From assembly GCF_003217355.1 (NCBI RefSeq), contig NZ_QJTK01000007.1, forward strand, positions 122,748-186,747: 64,000 bases of DNA, in the 5' to 3' direction. A model generated the notes under the pieces. It was not told the DNA's origin, made no database searches, and saw only the letters and a list, made by a program, of their open reading frames with translations. Below are positions 19,093 through 29,143 of this stretch, in pieces. Numbering within the stretch: position 1 is the stretch's first letter; each line of letters starts with the position of its first letter. The stretch is from Rhodobacter viridis (lineage in GTDB: Bacteria > Pseudomonadota > Alphaproteobacteria > Rhodobacterales > Rhodobacteraceae). Position numbers and translations under genes: made by a program.

Positions 19093-21126
19093 ATGATCCG
19101 CAATCTCTGGAGTGACGAGGCTGCTGCGGCAGCGGGGGGCGACCTCGGGCAGCGGATCTACACCTCGCGGCTGATCGGGTCGGACCCGGAGCTGGTGCTG
19201 CACGGGGGCGGCAATACCTCGGTCAAGACCGAGGCGGTGGATCTGTTCGGCGAGACGGTTTCGGTGCTGCATGTCAAGGGATCGGGCCATGATCTGGCGA
19301 CGATCGACGCGGCGGGCATGCCTGCGGTGCGGCTTGATCCGATGCTGCGGCTGAAGGATTTCGACGCGGTTCCCGATGATGTGCTGGTGAAGCTGCAACG
19401 GCTCAATCTGCTTGATCCCGCGGCGCCGAACCCCTCGGTCGAGATGCTGCTGCATGTCTTCCTGCCGCATAAATTCGTCGATCATACCCATGCGACGCCG
19501 TTTCTGGTGCTGGCGAACCTGCCCGAGGCCGAGGCGGCGATCCGCGAGCTTTTCGGCGACCGGATGGCGTTGGTGCCCTTCGTCAAGCCGGGCTTCGGTC
19601 TGGCCAAGGCCGGGCTTGCGACCTATGCGGCGCACCCGGGCGTCGAGGCGCTGCTTTTGAAGAACCACGGCCATTTCACCTGGGGGCCGGACGCGAAGTC
19701 GAGCTATTTCAAGGTGATCGCGCACGCCAATCTGGTCGAGGCCTGGCTGGCCGACCGCCGCCCTGCACCTTTGCTGCCCGCCGCCGCCCTGCCTGTGGCG
19801 GAGGTCGCCCCGGTTCTGGCGGCTCTGCGCGGGGCGCTCGCCTCGGCGCTGCCCGAGGAGGCCGCGCTTCCGGTCCTCGATCTGCGCGCCGATGACGCGA
19901 CGCGGGCCTTTGTGTCCCGCCCCGATCTGGAGGCGCTTGCCAAGGCCGGGGTGGTGACGCCCGATCACGTCATCCGCACCAAGGGCGAGGTTCTGGTGCT
20001 GCGGCAGGCTGCGCAGAGGCCCGAGGCGATGCGCGCGGCGGTGACCGACTACGTCAGCCGCTACCGCGCCTATTTCGAGGCGAACAAGGCCCGCTTTGGC
20101 GGGCCGGTGGCGATGCTCAATCCGATGCCGGGGCTGATCTGGCTCGAGGGCATCGGGGCCGTGGGCGCGGGCGCGGATGCCAAGGCCGCGCGGATTGCAG
20201 CCGACATCGGCGATCAATCGGCCCGGGTGAAGGCGGATGGTCTGGCGGCGGGCGGTTTCCGCTCGATCGCCGACGCGGACCTCTTCGACATGGAATATTG
20301 GCCGCTGGAACTGGCGAAGCTGGGCACGGCTAAGGCGCCTGCGTTGCAGGGCCGGGTGGTGCTGGTGACGGGAGGCGCGGGGGCAATCGGGCTGGCGACG
20401 GCCGAGGCTTTCGCGGCGCAAGGCGCCTCGATTTTCCTCGTTGATCGTCCCGGCGAGGTGCTGGAAAAGGCCGTGGCCGGGCTTGGCCGCGATGCGGCGG
20501 GGCATGGCTGCGACATCACCCAGCCCGGCGCGGCGGCGGCGGCGGTGGCGGCCTGTGCGGCGCGGTTTGGCGGGCTTGATATCCTTGTCTCGAACGCCGG
20601 GGCGGCGATCACCGGCGATATCGCGACGCTGGATGAACAGGTTCTGCGCGGCAGTTTCGAGCTGAACTTCTTCTCGCATCTGGCGTTTTCGCAAGCCGCG
20701 ATCGCGCTTTACCGCGCGCAGGCGGCGGGGCGCGGCACGCGCGGCGCCGAACCGGGGCAGATCCTGTTCAACGTGTCGAAACAGGCCGTGAACCCGGGCA
20801 AGGGCTTTGCGGCTTACGGCCTGCCGAAGGCCACGAGCTTCTTTTTGCTGCGGCAACTGGCGCTGGAACTGGGGCCGGAGGGGATCCGGGTCAACGGGAT
20901 CAACGCCGACCGCATCCGGTCCGGTTTGCTGACGCCCGAGATGATCGCGGCGCGCTCCTCGGCGCGGGGGATCGATGCGGGCACCTATATGGCGGGCAAC
21001 CTGCTGAAGGTCGAGGTCGAGGCCCGGCATGTGGCCGAGGCTTTCGTGGCGCTGGCGCGGGCCGAGCGCACGACGGCGCATGTGATGACGGTGGACGGCG
21101 GCAATATCGAGGCCGCGCTGCGCTGA
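19093..21126 (+). CDS. Bifunctional class II aldolase / short-chain dehydrogenase (RhaD-like)
   Basis: A 677-residue fusion. Residues 1 to about 400 are a class II (zinc) aldolase domain: HGGGNTSVK near residue 37 binds the phosphate, and HTHAT near 131 contains zinc-ligand His residues. From about residue 417 there is a short-chain dehydrogenase with VVLVTGGAGAIGLATAEAF as the NAD(P) motif and a Tyr-x3-Lys pair in AAYGLPKATS. Homologues are annotated as rhamnulose-1-phosphate aldolase/lactaldehyde dehydrogenase: they cleave a ketose-1-phosphate to dihydroxyacetone phosphate plus an aldehyde that the second domain oxidises or reduces. No rhamnose isomerase or kinase is alongside, so the true substrate is open. 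Confidence 0.85.
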   Translation: MIRNLWSDEAAAAAGGDLGQRIYTSRLIGSDPELVLHGGGNTSVKTEAVDLFGETVSVLHVKGSGHDLATIDAAGMPAVRLDPMLRLKDFDAVPDDVLVKLQRLNLLDPAAPNPSVEMLLHVFLPHKFVDHTHATPFLVLANLPEAEAAIRELFGDRMALVPFVKPGFGLAKAGLATYAAHPGVEALLLKNHGHFTWGPDAKSSYFKVIAHANLVEAWLADRRPAPLLPAAALPVAEVAPVLAALRGALASALPEEAALPVLDLRADDATRAFVSRPDLEALAKAGVVTPDHVIRTKGEVLVLRQAAQRPEAMRAAVTDYVSRYRAYFEANKARFGGPVAMLNPMPGLIWLEGIGAVGAGADAKAARIAADIGDQSARVKADGLAAGGFRSIADADLFDMEYWPLELAKLGTAKAPALQGRVVLVTGGAGAIGLATAEAFAAQGASIFLVDRPGEVLEKAVAGLGRDAAGHGCDITQPGAAAAAVAACAARFGGLDILVSNAGAAITGDIATLDEQVLRGSFELNFFSHLAFSQAAIALYRAQAAGRGTRGAEPGQILFNVSKQAVNPGKGFAAYGLPKATSFFLLRQLALELGPEGIRVNGINADRIRSGLLTPEMIAARSSARGIDAGTYMAGNLLKVEVEARHVAEAFVALARAERTTAHVMTVDGGNIEAALR

Positions 21127-21135
21127 GGGTGGATT

Positions 21136-21325
21136 TGACCGAGGCCATCGCCTCGGTCATGCGAAACAGATGTCCCGTGACCGCCGAGGGCCCAAAGGCA
21201 CTCGGCCAGCGCCCGCCCCGCCCATGGCGGGCGCCGGCCTCTGTTGTGCTTGGGGAAACGGTCTTCTGACTTCGGTGGCGCTGCGGGCGGGGAAAGGCGA
21301 TGCCTTTCCTTTTCCGCCCGAACCC
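21136..21325 (+). repeat. Inverted-repeat copy B, flanking the aldolase island
   Basis: This fills the gap between the aldolase gene and the convergent deoR-type gene and is the inverted counterpart of 17789-18010. It starts with the palindrome TGACCGAGGC-CATC-GCCTCGGTCA and contains a GCGCCCGCC/GGCGGGCGC hairpin. It ends with GGGGAAAGGC-GAT-GCCTTTCC. The end hairpin may act as a terminator for the flanking genes. Confidence 0.8.
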
Positions 21326-21327
21326 TG

Positions 21328-22137
21328 TCAGGTCGCGATCAGCAATTCGATGCCGCGGGCTTCGAATTCCTTCGCATCCTTGTCGGAAATCCCGTCATCG
21401 GTGATGAAGGAATGGATCACCGCGAGCGAGCCGAGCCGGGTGAAGGAGCTCTTGTTGATCTTCGAGCTGTCGGCGACCAGATAGACCCGCGAGGCCGCGC
21501 GGATCATCGCTTCCTTCAGCTGCAGATCGGCGAAGCTCGGATAGGTCAGCCCGGCATCGAGCGCCACCCCGGCCGTCGCCAGAAACAGCTTCCCGGCAAA
21601 GATGTTGCGGAAGTAATCGACCGACTTGTCACCCGACAGCGACAGCGTGGGGGCCTTGAACTGCCCGCCCGGCATGTGCACCGCAAACCCGGGCACCGAG
21701 CCCAGAATGATCGCGATATTGAGCGCATTGGTGATCACCGTCAGATTGCGCCGCGTCACCAACCGCGTCGCCACCTCGGTCGTCGTCGTCCCGGCATCGA
21801 GGATGATCGTCTCGCCGTCGCTGACGAGCGAGGCCGCCAGCGCCCCGATCAGCCGCTTCTTGTCCATGTTGTCCTGATGATGCAGCACCAACCCCTCGGC
21901 GCGCGAGGAGGGCGCGTTCAGGAACGCGCCGCCATGTTCGCGGGTGATGAAACCCTCGGCTTCGAGCTTTTCCAGATCCTGCCGGATCGTCGCCTCGGAG
22001 ACCTGAAACGCCACCGCCAGATCGCGCACCCGCGCCGAGCCCTCTTCCTCGATCCATTCAAGGATGCGACGCCGCCGCGGTTCGGACAAAAGACCGGCCT
22101 TGCTGTCGTCACGGATCGGAACGGGTTTCGTGGACAC
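21328..22137 (-). CDS. DeoR/GlpR-family transcriptional regulator
   Basis: A 269-residue DeoR-type regulator. The N-terminal helix-turn-helix is RRRRILEWIEEEGSARVRDLAVAFQVSEATIRQDLEKLEAEG followed by the ITREHGGA wing. The C-terminal sugar-phosphate sensor domain has ILDAGTTTTEVA and FLATAGVALDAGLTYP. The gene starts with GTG and is the last-transcribed neighbour of the sugar importer genes on the same strand (110 bp gap). It is the best candidate for control of the importer and the divergent catabolic operon. Confidence 0.87.
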   Translation of the reverse strand: MSTKPVPIRDDSKAGLLSEPRRRRILEWIEEEGSARVRDLAVAFQVSEATIRQDLEKLEAEGFITREHGGAFLNAPSSRAEGLVLHHQDNMDKKRLIGALAASLVSDGETIILDAGTTTTEVATRLVTRRNLTVITNALNIAIILGSVPGFAVHMPGGQFKAPTLSLSGDKSVDYFRNIFAGKLFLATAGVALDAGLTYPSFADLQLKEAMIRAASRVYLVADSSKINKSSFTRLGSLAVIHSFITDDGISDKDAKEFEARGIELLIAT

Positions 22138-22247
22138 GGGGTTCGCCTATCGGTTGCGGGTCATGGGAACGTCAGGGAATGTCTCTGACTTCCTTAGGGG
22201 CGGGGGCTGGGCCGGTCAACGGCCCAGTGCCTTGTCGAGGCGCGGCC

Positions 22248-23306
22248 TTAACGCCCGAGCGCCGCCTCCTGTTGCAGCGCCACGCGGGCCTGCAGCTTGC
22301 TTTGCGCCTGATCGATGACCACGGCGGCGACGATGACGAGCCCCTTGATCACGGTCTGCCAGAACGAGGACACGCTCATCATCACGAGGCCGTCCGAGAG
22401 GATCGAGATCACGAAGGCGCCGACGATGGTGCCGCCGATCTTGCCGCGCCCGCCCGAAAGCGAGGTGCCACCCAGAACCGCCGCGGCGATCGCGTTCAGC
22501 TCAAACGTTTCCCCGGTCGCCGGGTGCGCCGCCTGCAGTTGCGAGGCGATGATCAGCCCGACGATCGCCGCGCAAAAGCCCGAGAACATGTAGACGAAAA
22601 GCTTGACGCGATTGACTTTCACGCCCGAAAGCGCCGCCCCGCGTTCGTTGCCGCCGACCGCATAGATGTGACGGCCGAGCGGCGTGCGCTTGGCGATATA
22701 GGCCGCGACCAGACCCACCGCGATCAGCATCCAGATCTGCACCGGCAGGCCAAGGAAGGTGCCTGCGCCGATCCCCGGGAAGCTCGCGGAGCCATAGTCG
22801 GCATTGCCCGACAGGTTCGGGAAGGTGCGGCCGCCCGAAGACAGCAGCGCCGCGCCGCGGGCGATGTACAGCGTGCCGAGCGTGGCGATGAAGGGGGCGA
22901 CGTTCAGTTTCGTGATCAATATCCCGTTCACGAAACCGACGAAGACGCCGACGCACATGACGAGCAGGGCGATTTCCAGCGTGTTGAACTGCATCGTGCC
23001 CATTGCGCCCAGATCGATGCCGTAAAGGATCAGCCAGCCCGAGACCATGGCGCAAAGGCCCACGGTCGAGCCCACCGACAGGTCGATGCCGCCGGTGATG
23101 ATGACAAAGGTCATGCCGATCGCCAGAAAGGCCGTCAGCGCGGCATGTTTCGCCACGATCACGCTGTTGGCGACCGACAGGAAGTTCGGCGCCATGAAGG
23201 CGAAGAAGCCGAAAACAAGGATCAGCGCCAGATAGGTCCGGGCTTGCAGAAGCGTCAGCAGCAGCGGCGAGCCCTGCGCGGGGGTGGAGGCGGGAGCGGC
23301 GGTCAT
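22248..23306 (-). CDS. Sugar ABC transporter permease (RbsC type)
   Basis: A 352-residue BPD_transp_2 membrane protein with 8-10 hydrophobic helices. Family signatures are GMTFVIITGGIDLSVGS near the middle of the first half, VNGILITKLNVAPFIATLGT, and AIAAAVLGGTSLSGGRG. It forms the membrane channel of a ribose-type importer. Its ATG overlaps the stop of the ATPase gene (ATGA), so the two are translationally coupled. Confidence 0.92.
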   Translation of the reverse strand: MTAAPASTPAQGSPLLLTLLQARTYLALILVFGFFAFMAPNFLSVANSVIVAKHAALTAFLAIGMTFVIITGGIDLSVGSTVGLCAMVSGWLILYGIDLGAMGTMQFNTLEIALLVMCVGVFVGFVNGILITKLNVAPFIATLGTLYIARGAALLSSGGRTFPNLSGNADYGSASFPGIGAGTFLGLPVQIWMLIAVGLVAAYIAKRTPLGRHIYAVGGNERGAALSGVKVNRVKLFVYMFSGFCAAIVGLIIASQLQAAHPATGETFELNAIAAAVLGGTSLSGGRGKIGGTIVGAFVISILSDGLVMMSVSSFWQTVIKGLVIVAAVVIDQAQSKLQARVALQQEAALGR

Positions 23307-24838
23307 GCTGCGATGTCCTTCGAGTTTTGCGCATTGGGGGTGGTGGCCGAGATCACCTTCGCGGCTTCGGTGCCGGACGGGAACTCACCGGTCACGCGGC
23401 CCTGCGCCATGACGATGATGCGGTCGGAAAGCGCCAGGACCTCATCGAGGTCCGAGGTCACGAAAAGAATGCCCAGACCCTCGGCGGCCAGACGGCGCAT
23501 GGTGCGGAAGACCTCGGCCTTGGCGCCGATGTCGATGCCGCGCGAGGGCTCGTCCATCAACAGCACCTTCGGCCCGGTCATCAGCGCCTTGCCGATCACC
23601 ACCTTCTGCTGGTTGCCGCCCGAAAGCGACGAGACCGGGTTTTCGGGGCTGGCCACCTTGATCGTCAGCCGCTTGATGAATTCGACCGCGGTCTTGGCTT
23701 CTTTCTTCAGATCCAGATGGAAGAGCTTGGTGAAGCTCGGCAGCGACGACAGCGTCAGATTTTCCCGGATCGACATGATCTGGATGAGCCCGTCGCGCTT
23801 GCGGTCTTCCGGGATCAGCGCGATGCCGCGCGCGATCCGGCCGGGCACGTCGCGTTCGGTCAAGGGCTTGCCTTCGACCCAGAACTTGCCGCCCGAATGC
23901 GGGTGCTGCGCCATCACGCATTCCAGAAACTCGGACCGGCCCGCGCCCATCAGCCCGTAAAGCCCGACGATCTCGCCCGATCGGATCGACAGTGAGACGT
24001 GATCGACGGTGAAGCCGCCGCCCGCGCGGGGCAGGGTGATGTCTTCCGCACGGAAGATCTCGGGGCCGAAATTCGCGACTTCGGAGCGGCCGTATTCCTT
24101 CGAGCTCGACCCGATCATCGCCTTGACGATCCAGGGAATGTCCACGCCCTCCATCGAGCGCGCGCCGGTGATGACGCCATCGCGCAGAACGGTGATGTAA
24201 TCGCCGACCCGGATCAGCTCTTCGAGCCGGTGGGAGATGTAGACGATGCCGACGCCCTGCGCGGTGAGTTCGTCGATGACCCGGAACAGCACCTCGACCT
24301 CGGCCGCCGACAGCGCCGAGGTGGGTTCGTCGAGAATGAGGATGCGGGCGTTCTGCGCCAGCGCCTTGGCGATCTCGACGATCTGCTGTTGGCCGATGCG
24401 CAGGTTGCCGAGCGGCGTGTCGGGATGGATGTTCTGTTCGAGCCGTTCCATCAGCTGGCGCGTGGCTTCGCGATGCGCCTCGATGTCGATATCGATGCCG
24501 CCGCGGGTGGTTTCATGGCCGATGAAGATGTTTTCCGCCACGCTCAGGTTCGGAAACAGGTTCAGTTCCTGAAACACGATGCCGATGCCCGCGGCCACGG
24601 CATCCGCCTTGGTGCGAAAGCGCATCTCGCGCCCGTCCATGGTGATCGTGCCTTCGGTCATGTCCTCGACACCGGCGATCAGCTTCATCAGCGTCGATTT
24701 GCCAGCGCCGTTTTCGCCCACCAGCACGTTCACCGCGCCCATGCGCAGGTCGAAATCCACGCCCTTGAGCGCGCGGGTGCCGGGGTAGACCTTGACGCCA
24801 CCCCGGATCGACAGGCCGATCGGGTGTTTTTCGGTCAT
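23303..24838 (-). CDS. Sugar ABC transporter ATP-binding protein (RbsA type)
   Basis: A 511-residue protein with two fused ABC domains, as in RbsA/XylG/MglA. Domain 1 has Walker A GENGAGKST, a signature region around LRIGQQQIVEIAKALAQNARILILDEPTSAL, and a switch His. Domain 2 has the degenerate P-loop GLMGAGRSE and LSGGNQQKVVIGKALMTGPKVLLMDEPSRGID. It powers import of the sugar delivered by the periplasmic protein encoded upstream. Its start overlaps the stop of the DUF2291 gene by ATGA. Confidence 0.93.
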   Translation of the reverse strand: MTEKHPIGLSIRGGVKVYPGTRALKGVDFDLRMGAVNVLVGENGAGKSTLMKLIAGVEDMTEGTITMDGREMRFRTKADAVAAGIGIVFQELNLFPNLSVAENIFIGHETTRGGIDIDIEAHREATRQLMERLEQNIHPDTPLGNLRIGQQQIVEIAKALAQNARILILDEPTSALSAAEVEVLFRVIDELTAQGVGIVYISHRLEELIRVGDYITVLRDGVITGARSMEGVDIPWIVKAMIGSSSKEYGRSEVANFGPEIFRAEDITLPRAGGGFTVDHVSLSIRSGEIVGLYGLMGAGRSEFLECVMAQHPHSGGKFWVEGKPLTERDVPGRIARGIALIPEDRKRDGLIQIMSIRENLTLSSLPSFTKLFHLDLKKEAKTAVEFIKRLTIKVASPENPVSSLSGGNQQKVVIGKALMTGPKVLLMDEPSRGIDIGAKAEVFRTMRRLAAEGLGILFVTSDLDEVLALSDRIIVMAQGRVTGEFPSGTEAAKVISATTPNAQNSKDIAA

Positions 24839-25482
24839 GGCAGCACCTCGATCGCGGTCGGCGTGACAAGCCACTTGTCGCTGGCTGCACGCAAGGACAC
24901 GACGCCGGTAAAGGCGACGATCTTGCCGGTCGGGTCCGCCGTGGGGACGCTCAGCCCGGCCGAGGCGCGGTCGTTCAGCGCACGGCCCAGCTTGCCGAAC
25001 TCCATCTGGTCGCGGAAGGCGGTGAAATCGTAGATCTTCGGCGCGACATCGCGCAGCGCATTGCCCTTGATCACCGGGCCGAGCTGCAGCGTCAGATCGG
25101 CGCCGCCATCGCCATCGGTGTCAAGCTCGAGCACCCGCGCGCGCGTGGTCAGCTCGGCCTTGACGACCTTGCCTTGATCCTTCAGCGCAAAGTTCCAGGG
25201 CGAGCCATTGCCCGCGCCGCGCGCGCCATGGGCCTTGCCCGCGGCGTCAAGCCCGGCCGCGATCTGGCCGCGCAGGGCGCTCGCCGTCTGCGCCTGCGAC
25301 GCGATCAGTGGCAACAGCTTTGCCTCGTAACTCTCGGCCAGAAGCGTGGTGATGCGGGCCGCATCGCCGCTGGCATCAGCGGCGGGGGCGGCAGAGTTTT
25401 CCGCCGTTTTCGGCACGATCTTGCAGCCCGTGGTGCCAAGCGCAACCGCAAGGCACAGGGCCGTCACAATGGGGGATTTCAT
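24835..25482 (-). CDS. DUF2291 lipoprotein of the sugar importer
   Basis: A 215-residue protein with a signal peptide ending in a lipobox (LGTTGC), so it should be lipid-anchored. The body reads KDQGKVVKAELTTRARVLELDTDGDG and matches the DUF2291 family, usually found inside RbsABC-type operons. Its role is unproven; a periplasmic accessory of the binding protein or the permease is plausible. It is coupled with the ATPase gene and separated from the binding-protein gene by a perfect 12-bp hairpin. Confidence 0.8.
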   Translation of the reverse strand: MKSPIVTALCLAVALGTTGCKIVPKTAENSAAPAADASGDAARITTLLAESYEAKLLPLIASQAQTASALRGQIAAGLDAAGKAHGARGAGNGSPWNFALKDQGKVVKAELTTRARVLELDTDGDGGADLTLQLGPVIKGNALRDVAPKIYDFTAFRDQMEFGKLGRALNDRASAGLSVPTADPTGKIVAFTGVVSLRAASDKWLVTPTAIEVLP

Positions 25483-25502
25483 GGCCGTGGATCCTTTGGA
25501 AT

Positions 25503-25532
25503 CCGGCGCGCCGAGGGATATCGGCGCGCCGG
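25503..25532. promoter_or_regulatory. 12-bp perfect stem-loop between binding protein and transporter genes
   Basis: Arms CCGGCGCGCCGA and TCGGCGCGCCGG enclose a 6-base loop in the 63-bp gap after the binding-protein stop codon (genes on the minus strand). There is no T-tract. It likely protects the upstream binding-protein mRNA or partly attenuates transcription, giving more binding protein than membrane subunits. Confidence 0.6.
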
Positions 25533-25545
25533 GGACGTTCTTCGA

Positions 25546-26840
<1,295 letters not shown>

Positions 26841-28307
26841 ATGAGCCAGCATATCCACCGCAAGGTCACGCTGGGCGTGGTGATCGGCAGCCGCGCCTTT
26901 TTCAGCCCTGCGCCCTGCAAGGATGCGCGCGACGAGGTTCTGGCGCAGCTGGCCCGTCTGGGCGTCAATGCGGTGATCCTGCCCTATGAGGCGACGGCGA
27001 ATGGCGCGGTGCAGTCGATTGCCGATGCCGAGCTTTATGCCAAGCATTTCAAGGCTCACCGGGATGAGATAGACGGTCTGGTGATCTGCCTGCCGAACTT
27101 CGGCGATGAAATCGCGGTGGCCGAACTGGTCAACCGCACGAAGCTGAACGTGCCGATCCTGCTGCAGGCGTCGAACGACGAGATCGGCAAGGTCGATGTG
27201 CATTCGCGCCGAGACGCCTTCTGCGGCAAGTTCTCGGTCGCGAACAACTTCTGGCAATACGGTGTCGCATTCACGGAAACCACCACTCATACATGCGACA
27301 CCGGGGGCGAAGAGTTCGGGGCTGACCTTGAGCGCTTCGCCCGCATCTGCCGCACCGTGCGGGGGCTGAGAAACGCCCGCATCGGCGCGATCGGCGCGCG
27401 GACGAGCCCGTTCCAGACCATGCGCTTTTCCGAAAAGCTCTTGCAGGCGAGCGGCATGACCGTCGTCACGGCCGATCTGTCGGAGTTGCTGCAACAGGCG
27501 GGCGCCATTGACGACGCCGACCCGGATCTGGCGGCGAAGCTGATGAAGCTGAAAGCCTATGGCAAGATCCCGGCGCATATCCAGCCCGGCCAGATCCTGA
27601 AGCAGGCGAAATGGACCCTCGCCGTGAACCGCTGGATCGCCGAAAACGGCTGCGATGCCTCGGCCATTCAATGCTGGCGCTCGCTGCAGGACAATTTCGG
27701 CTGCGCCACCTGCGTGACCATGTCGATGATGGGCGAAGAGCTGATGCCCTCGGCCTGCGAGGTCGACGTGATCGGCGCGGTCTCGATGTATGCGCTGGCG
27801 CTCGCCTCGGGTCAGCCTTCGGCGCTGCTTGACTGGAACAACAACTACGGCACCGAGCCGGAGAAATGCGTCTGCACCCATTGCGGCAACTATCCGAAGA
27901 GCTTCATCGGCGACACGCCGGAAATCGGCGAGCTTGATGTGCTGGGTGAAACCATCGGCCGGGCGAAATGCTTCGGCGCGGTCAAGGGCAAGGTGAAAGC
28001 CGGTCCGATGACCTATTTCCGGCTCTCGACCGATGACCGCAACGGCACGATGAAATGCTATCTGGGGCAGGGGGAGTTCACCGACGATCCCTTCGGCATG
28101 GATGGCGGCATCGCCGTCGCCCATGTGCCGCAGCTGCGCAAGCTGATGAAATTCGTCTCTCACAACGGCTTTGAACACCACGTTGCAATGGTGCGCGGCC
28201 ATGTGGCGGACGTTCTGAACGAGGCCGTGGTCCGTTACCTCGGCTGGCCGATCTACCACCACGGGGGCGAGCCCGAGCCGCAGCTCTTCGTTCCCCACCG
28301 TTTCTGA
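26841..28307 (+). CDS. L-fucose/L-arabinose isomerase-like protein
   Basis: A 488-residue protein related to the fucose/arabinose isomerase fold. It has LGVVIGSRAFFSPAPC at the start, GLVICLPNFGDEIAV, RTSPFQTMRFSEKLL, CWRSLQDNFGCATCVTMSMM, and EVDVIGAVSMYALAL with the metal-binding Glu and Asp. These enzymes interconvert aldoses and ketoses with Mn2+. A GGAGGAGAG site precedes ATG 26841; a longer frame reaches back into the operator region and is rejected. It is the first gene of a four-gene operon with transketolase halves and a kinase, so it is expected to isomerise the imported sugar to a ketose. Confidence 0.82.
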   Translation: MSQHIHRKVTLGVVIGSRAFFSPAPCKDARDEVLAQLARLGVNAVILPYEATANGAVQSIADAELYAKHFKAHRDEIDGLVICLPNFGDEIAVAELVNRTKLNVPILLQASNDEIGKVDVHSRRDAFCGKFSVANNFWQYGVAFTETTTHTCDTGGEEFGADLERFARICRTVRGLRNARIGAIGARTSPFQTMRFSEKLLQASGMTVVTADLSELLQQAGAIDDADPDLAAKLMKLKAYGKIPAHIQPGQILKQAKWTLAVNRWIAENGCDASAIQCWRSLQDNFGCATCVTMSMMGEELMPSACEVDVIGAVSMYALALASGQPSALLDWNNNYGTEPEKCVCTHCGNYPKSFIGDTPEIGELDVLGETIGRAKCFGAVKGKVKAGPMTYFRLSTDDRNGTMKCYLGQGEFTDDPFGMDGGIAVAHVPQLRKLMKFVSHNGFEHHVAMVRGHVADVLNEAVVRYLGWPIYHHGGEPEPQLFVPHRF

Positions 28308-28318
28308 CAGAGGACGTC

Positions 28319-29143
28319 ATGACCCCGAAAACCGAAACCGTGACCCTCATTCGCGAAAAGGCGCTCTGGATGCGCCGGACCGCGTTTTCGATGGTGCACA
28401 AGGCACAGCTTGGCCATCCGGGTGGCGATTTTTCCGCCATCGACATTCTGGCGACGCTCTATTTCGGGGTGATGCGCTATGACGCGACCCGCCCCGAATG
28501 GGCAGAACGCGACCGCTTCATCATGTCGAAGGGCCATGCGACGGGCGCGCTTTACTCTGCGCTTTGCGCGGCGGGCTACTTCCCGGAAGGCTGGCTGCAG
28601 ACCTACATGCAGCCGCGCTCGAAGCTGAACGGCCACCCGAACCGCAACTACCTGCCGGGGATCGAAACGAACACCGGGCCCTTGGGTCACGGCTTTCCGG
28701 TCGCCACCGGCATCGCGATTGCGGGGCAGCTGACCGGGGCGGACTATCGCACCTTCGTTCTGACCGGTGACGGCGAACAGCAGGAAGGCTCGAACTGGGA
28801 AGCGGCGATGACCGCGGGCTTCCGCAAGCTGGAAAACCTGACGCTGATCATCGACCGCAACCGGCTGCAGCAGGGCCAATCGACCGAGGACACCACGGGC
28901 ATGGACCCGATGGACGACAAATACCGCGCCTTCGGCTTCGAGGTCGCGGTGGTCGATGGTCATGATCTGGGTGCGCTTTACGACGTGCTCTCGGCCTCGC
29001 CCAAGGGCCGCGGCAAGCCCTTGTGCGTGATTGCCAATACGGTGAAGGGCAAAGGTGTGTCCTTCATGGAAAATCAGGCGAAATGGCACCACGGCGTGCC
29101 CGATGATGCGCAATTCGCGCAAGCGATGAAGGAGTTGGTGTGA
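28319..29143 (+). CDS. Transketolase-like, N-terminal subunit (TPP-binding)
   Basis: A 274-residue protein equal to the first domain of transketolase. It has GHPGGDFSAIDILATLYFG and SKGHATGALYSAL, and the thiamine diphosphate/Mg2+ motif GDGEQQEGSNWEAAMTAGFRK ending in DRN. The second half is the next gene, overlapping by one base (TGATG). Split transketolases of this kind are seen in specialised sugar pathways. One described case is apulose-4-phosphate transketolase of the D-apiose route, which transfers a two-carbon unit to glyceraldehyde 3-phosphate. Confidence 0.85.
   Translation: MTPKTETVTLIREKALWMRRTAFSMVHKAQLGHPGGDFSAIDILATLYFGVMRYDATRPEWAERDRFIMSKGHATGALYSALCAAGYFPEGWLQTYMQPRSKLNGHPNRNYLPGIETNTGPLGHGFPVATGIAIAGQLTGADYRTFVLTGDGEQQEGSNWEAAMTAGFRKLENLTLIIDRNRLQQGQSTEDTTGMDPMDDKYRAFGFEVAVVDGHDLGALYDVLSASPKGRGKPLCVIANTVKGKGVSFMENQAKWHHGVPDDAQFAQAMKELV

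Noticed and set aside
18940..21081. A 713-codon antisense frame over the aldolase-dehydrogenase gene
   Set aside because: The sense strand has clear aldolase and dehydrogenase motifs; the antisense product has none.
17789..21325. The inverted repeats as ends of an insertion sequence or composite transposon
   Set aside because: No transposase frame lies inside or beside either copy and no target-site duplication could be seen.
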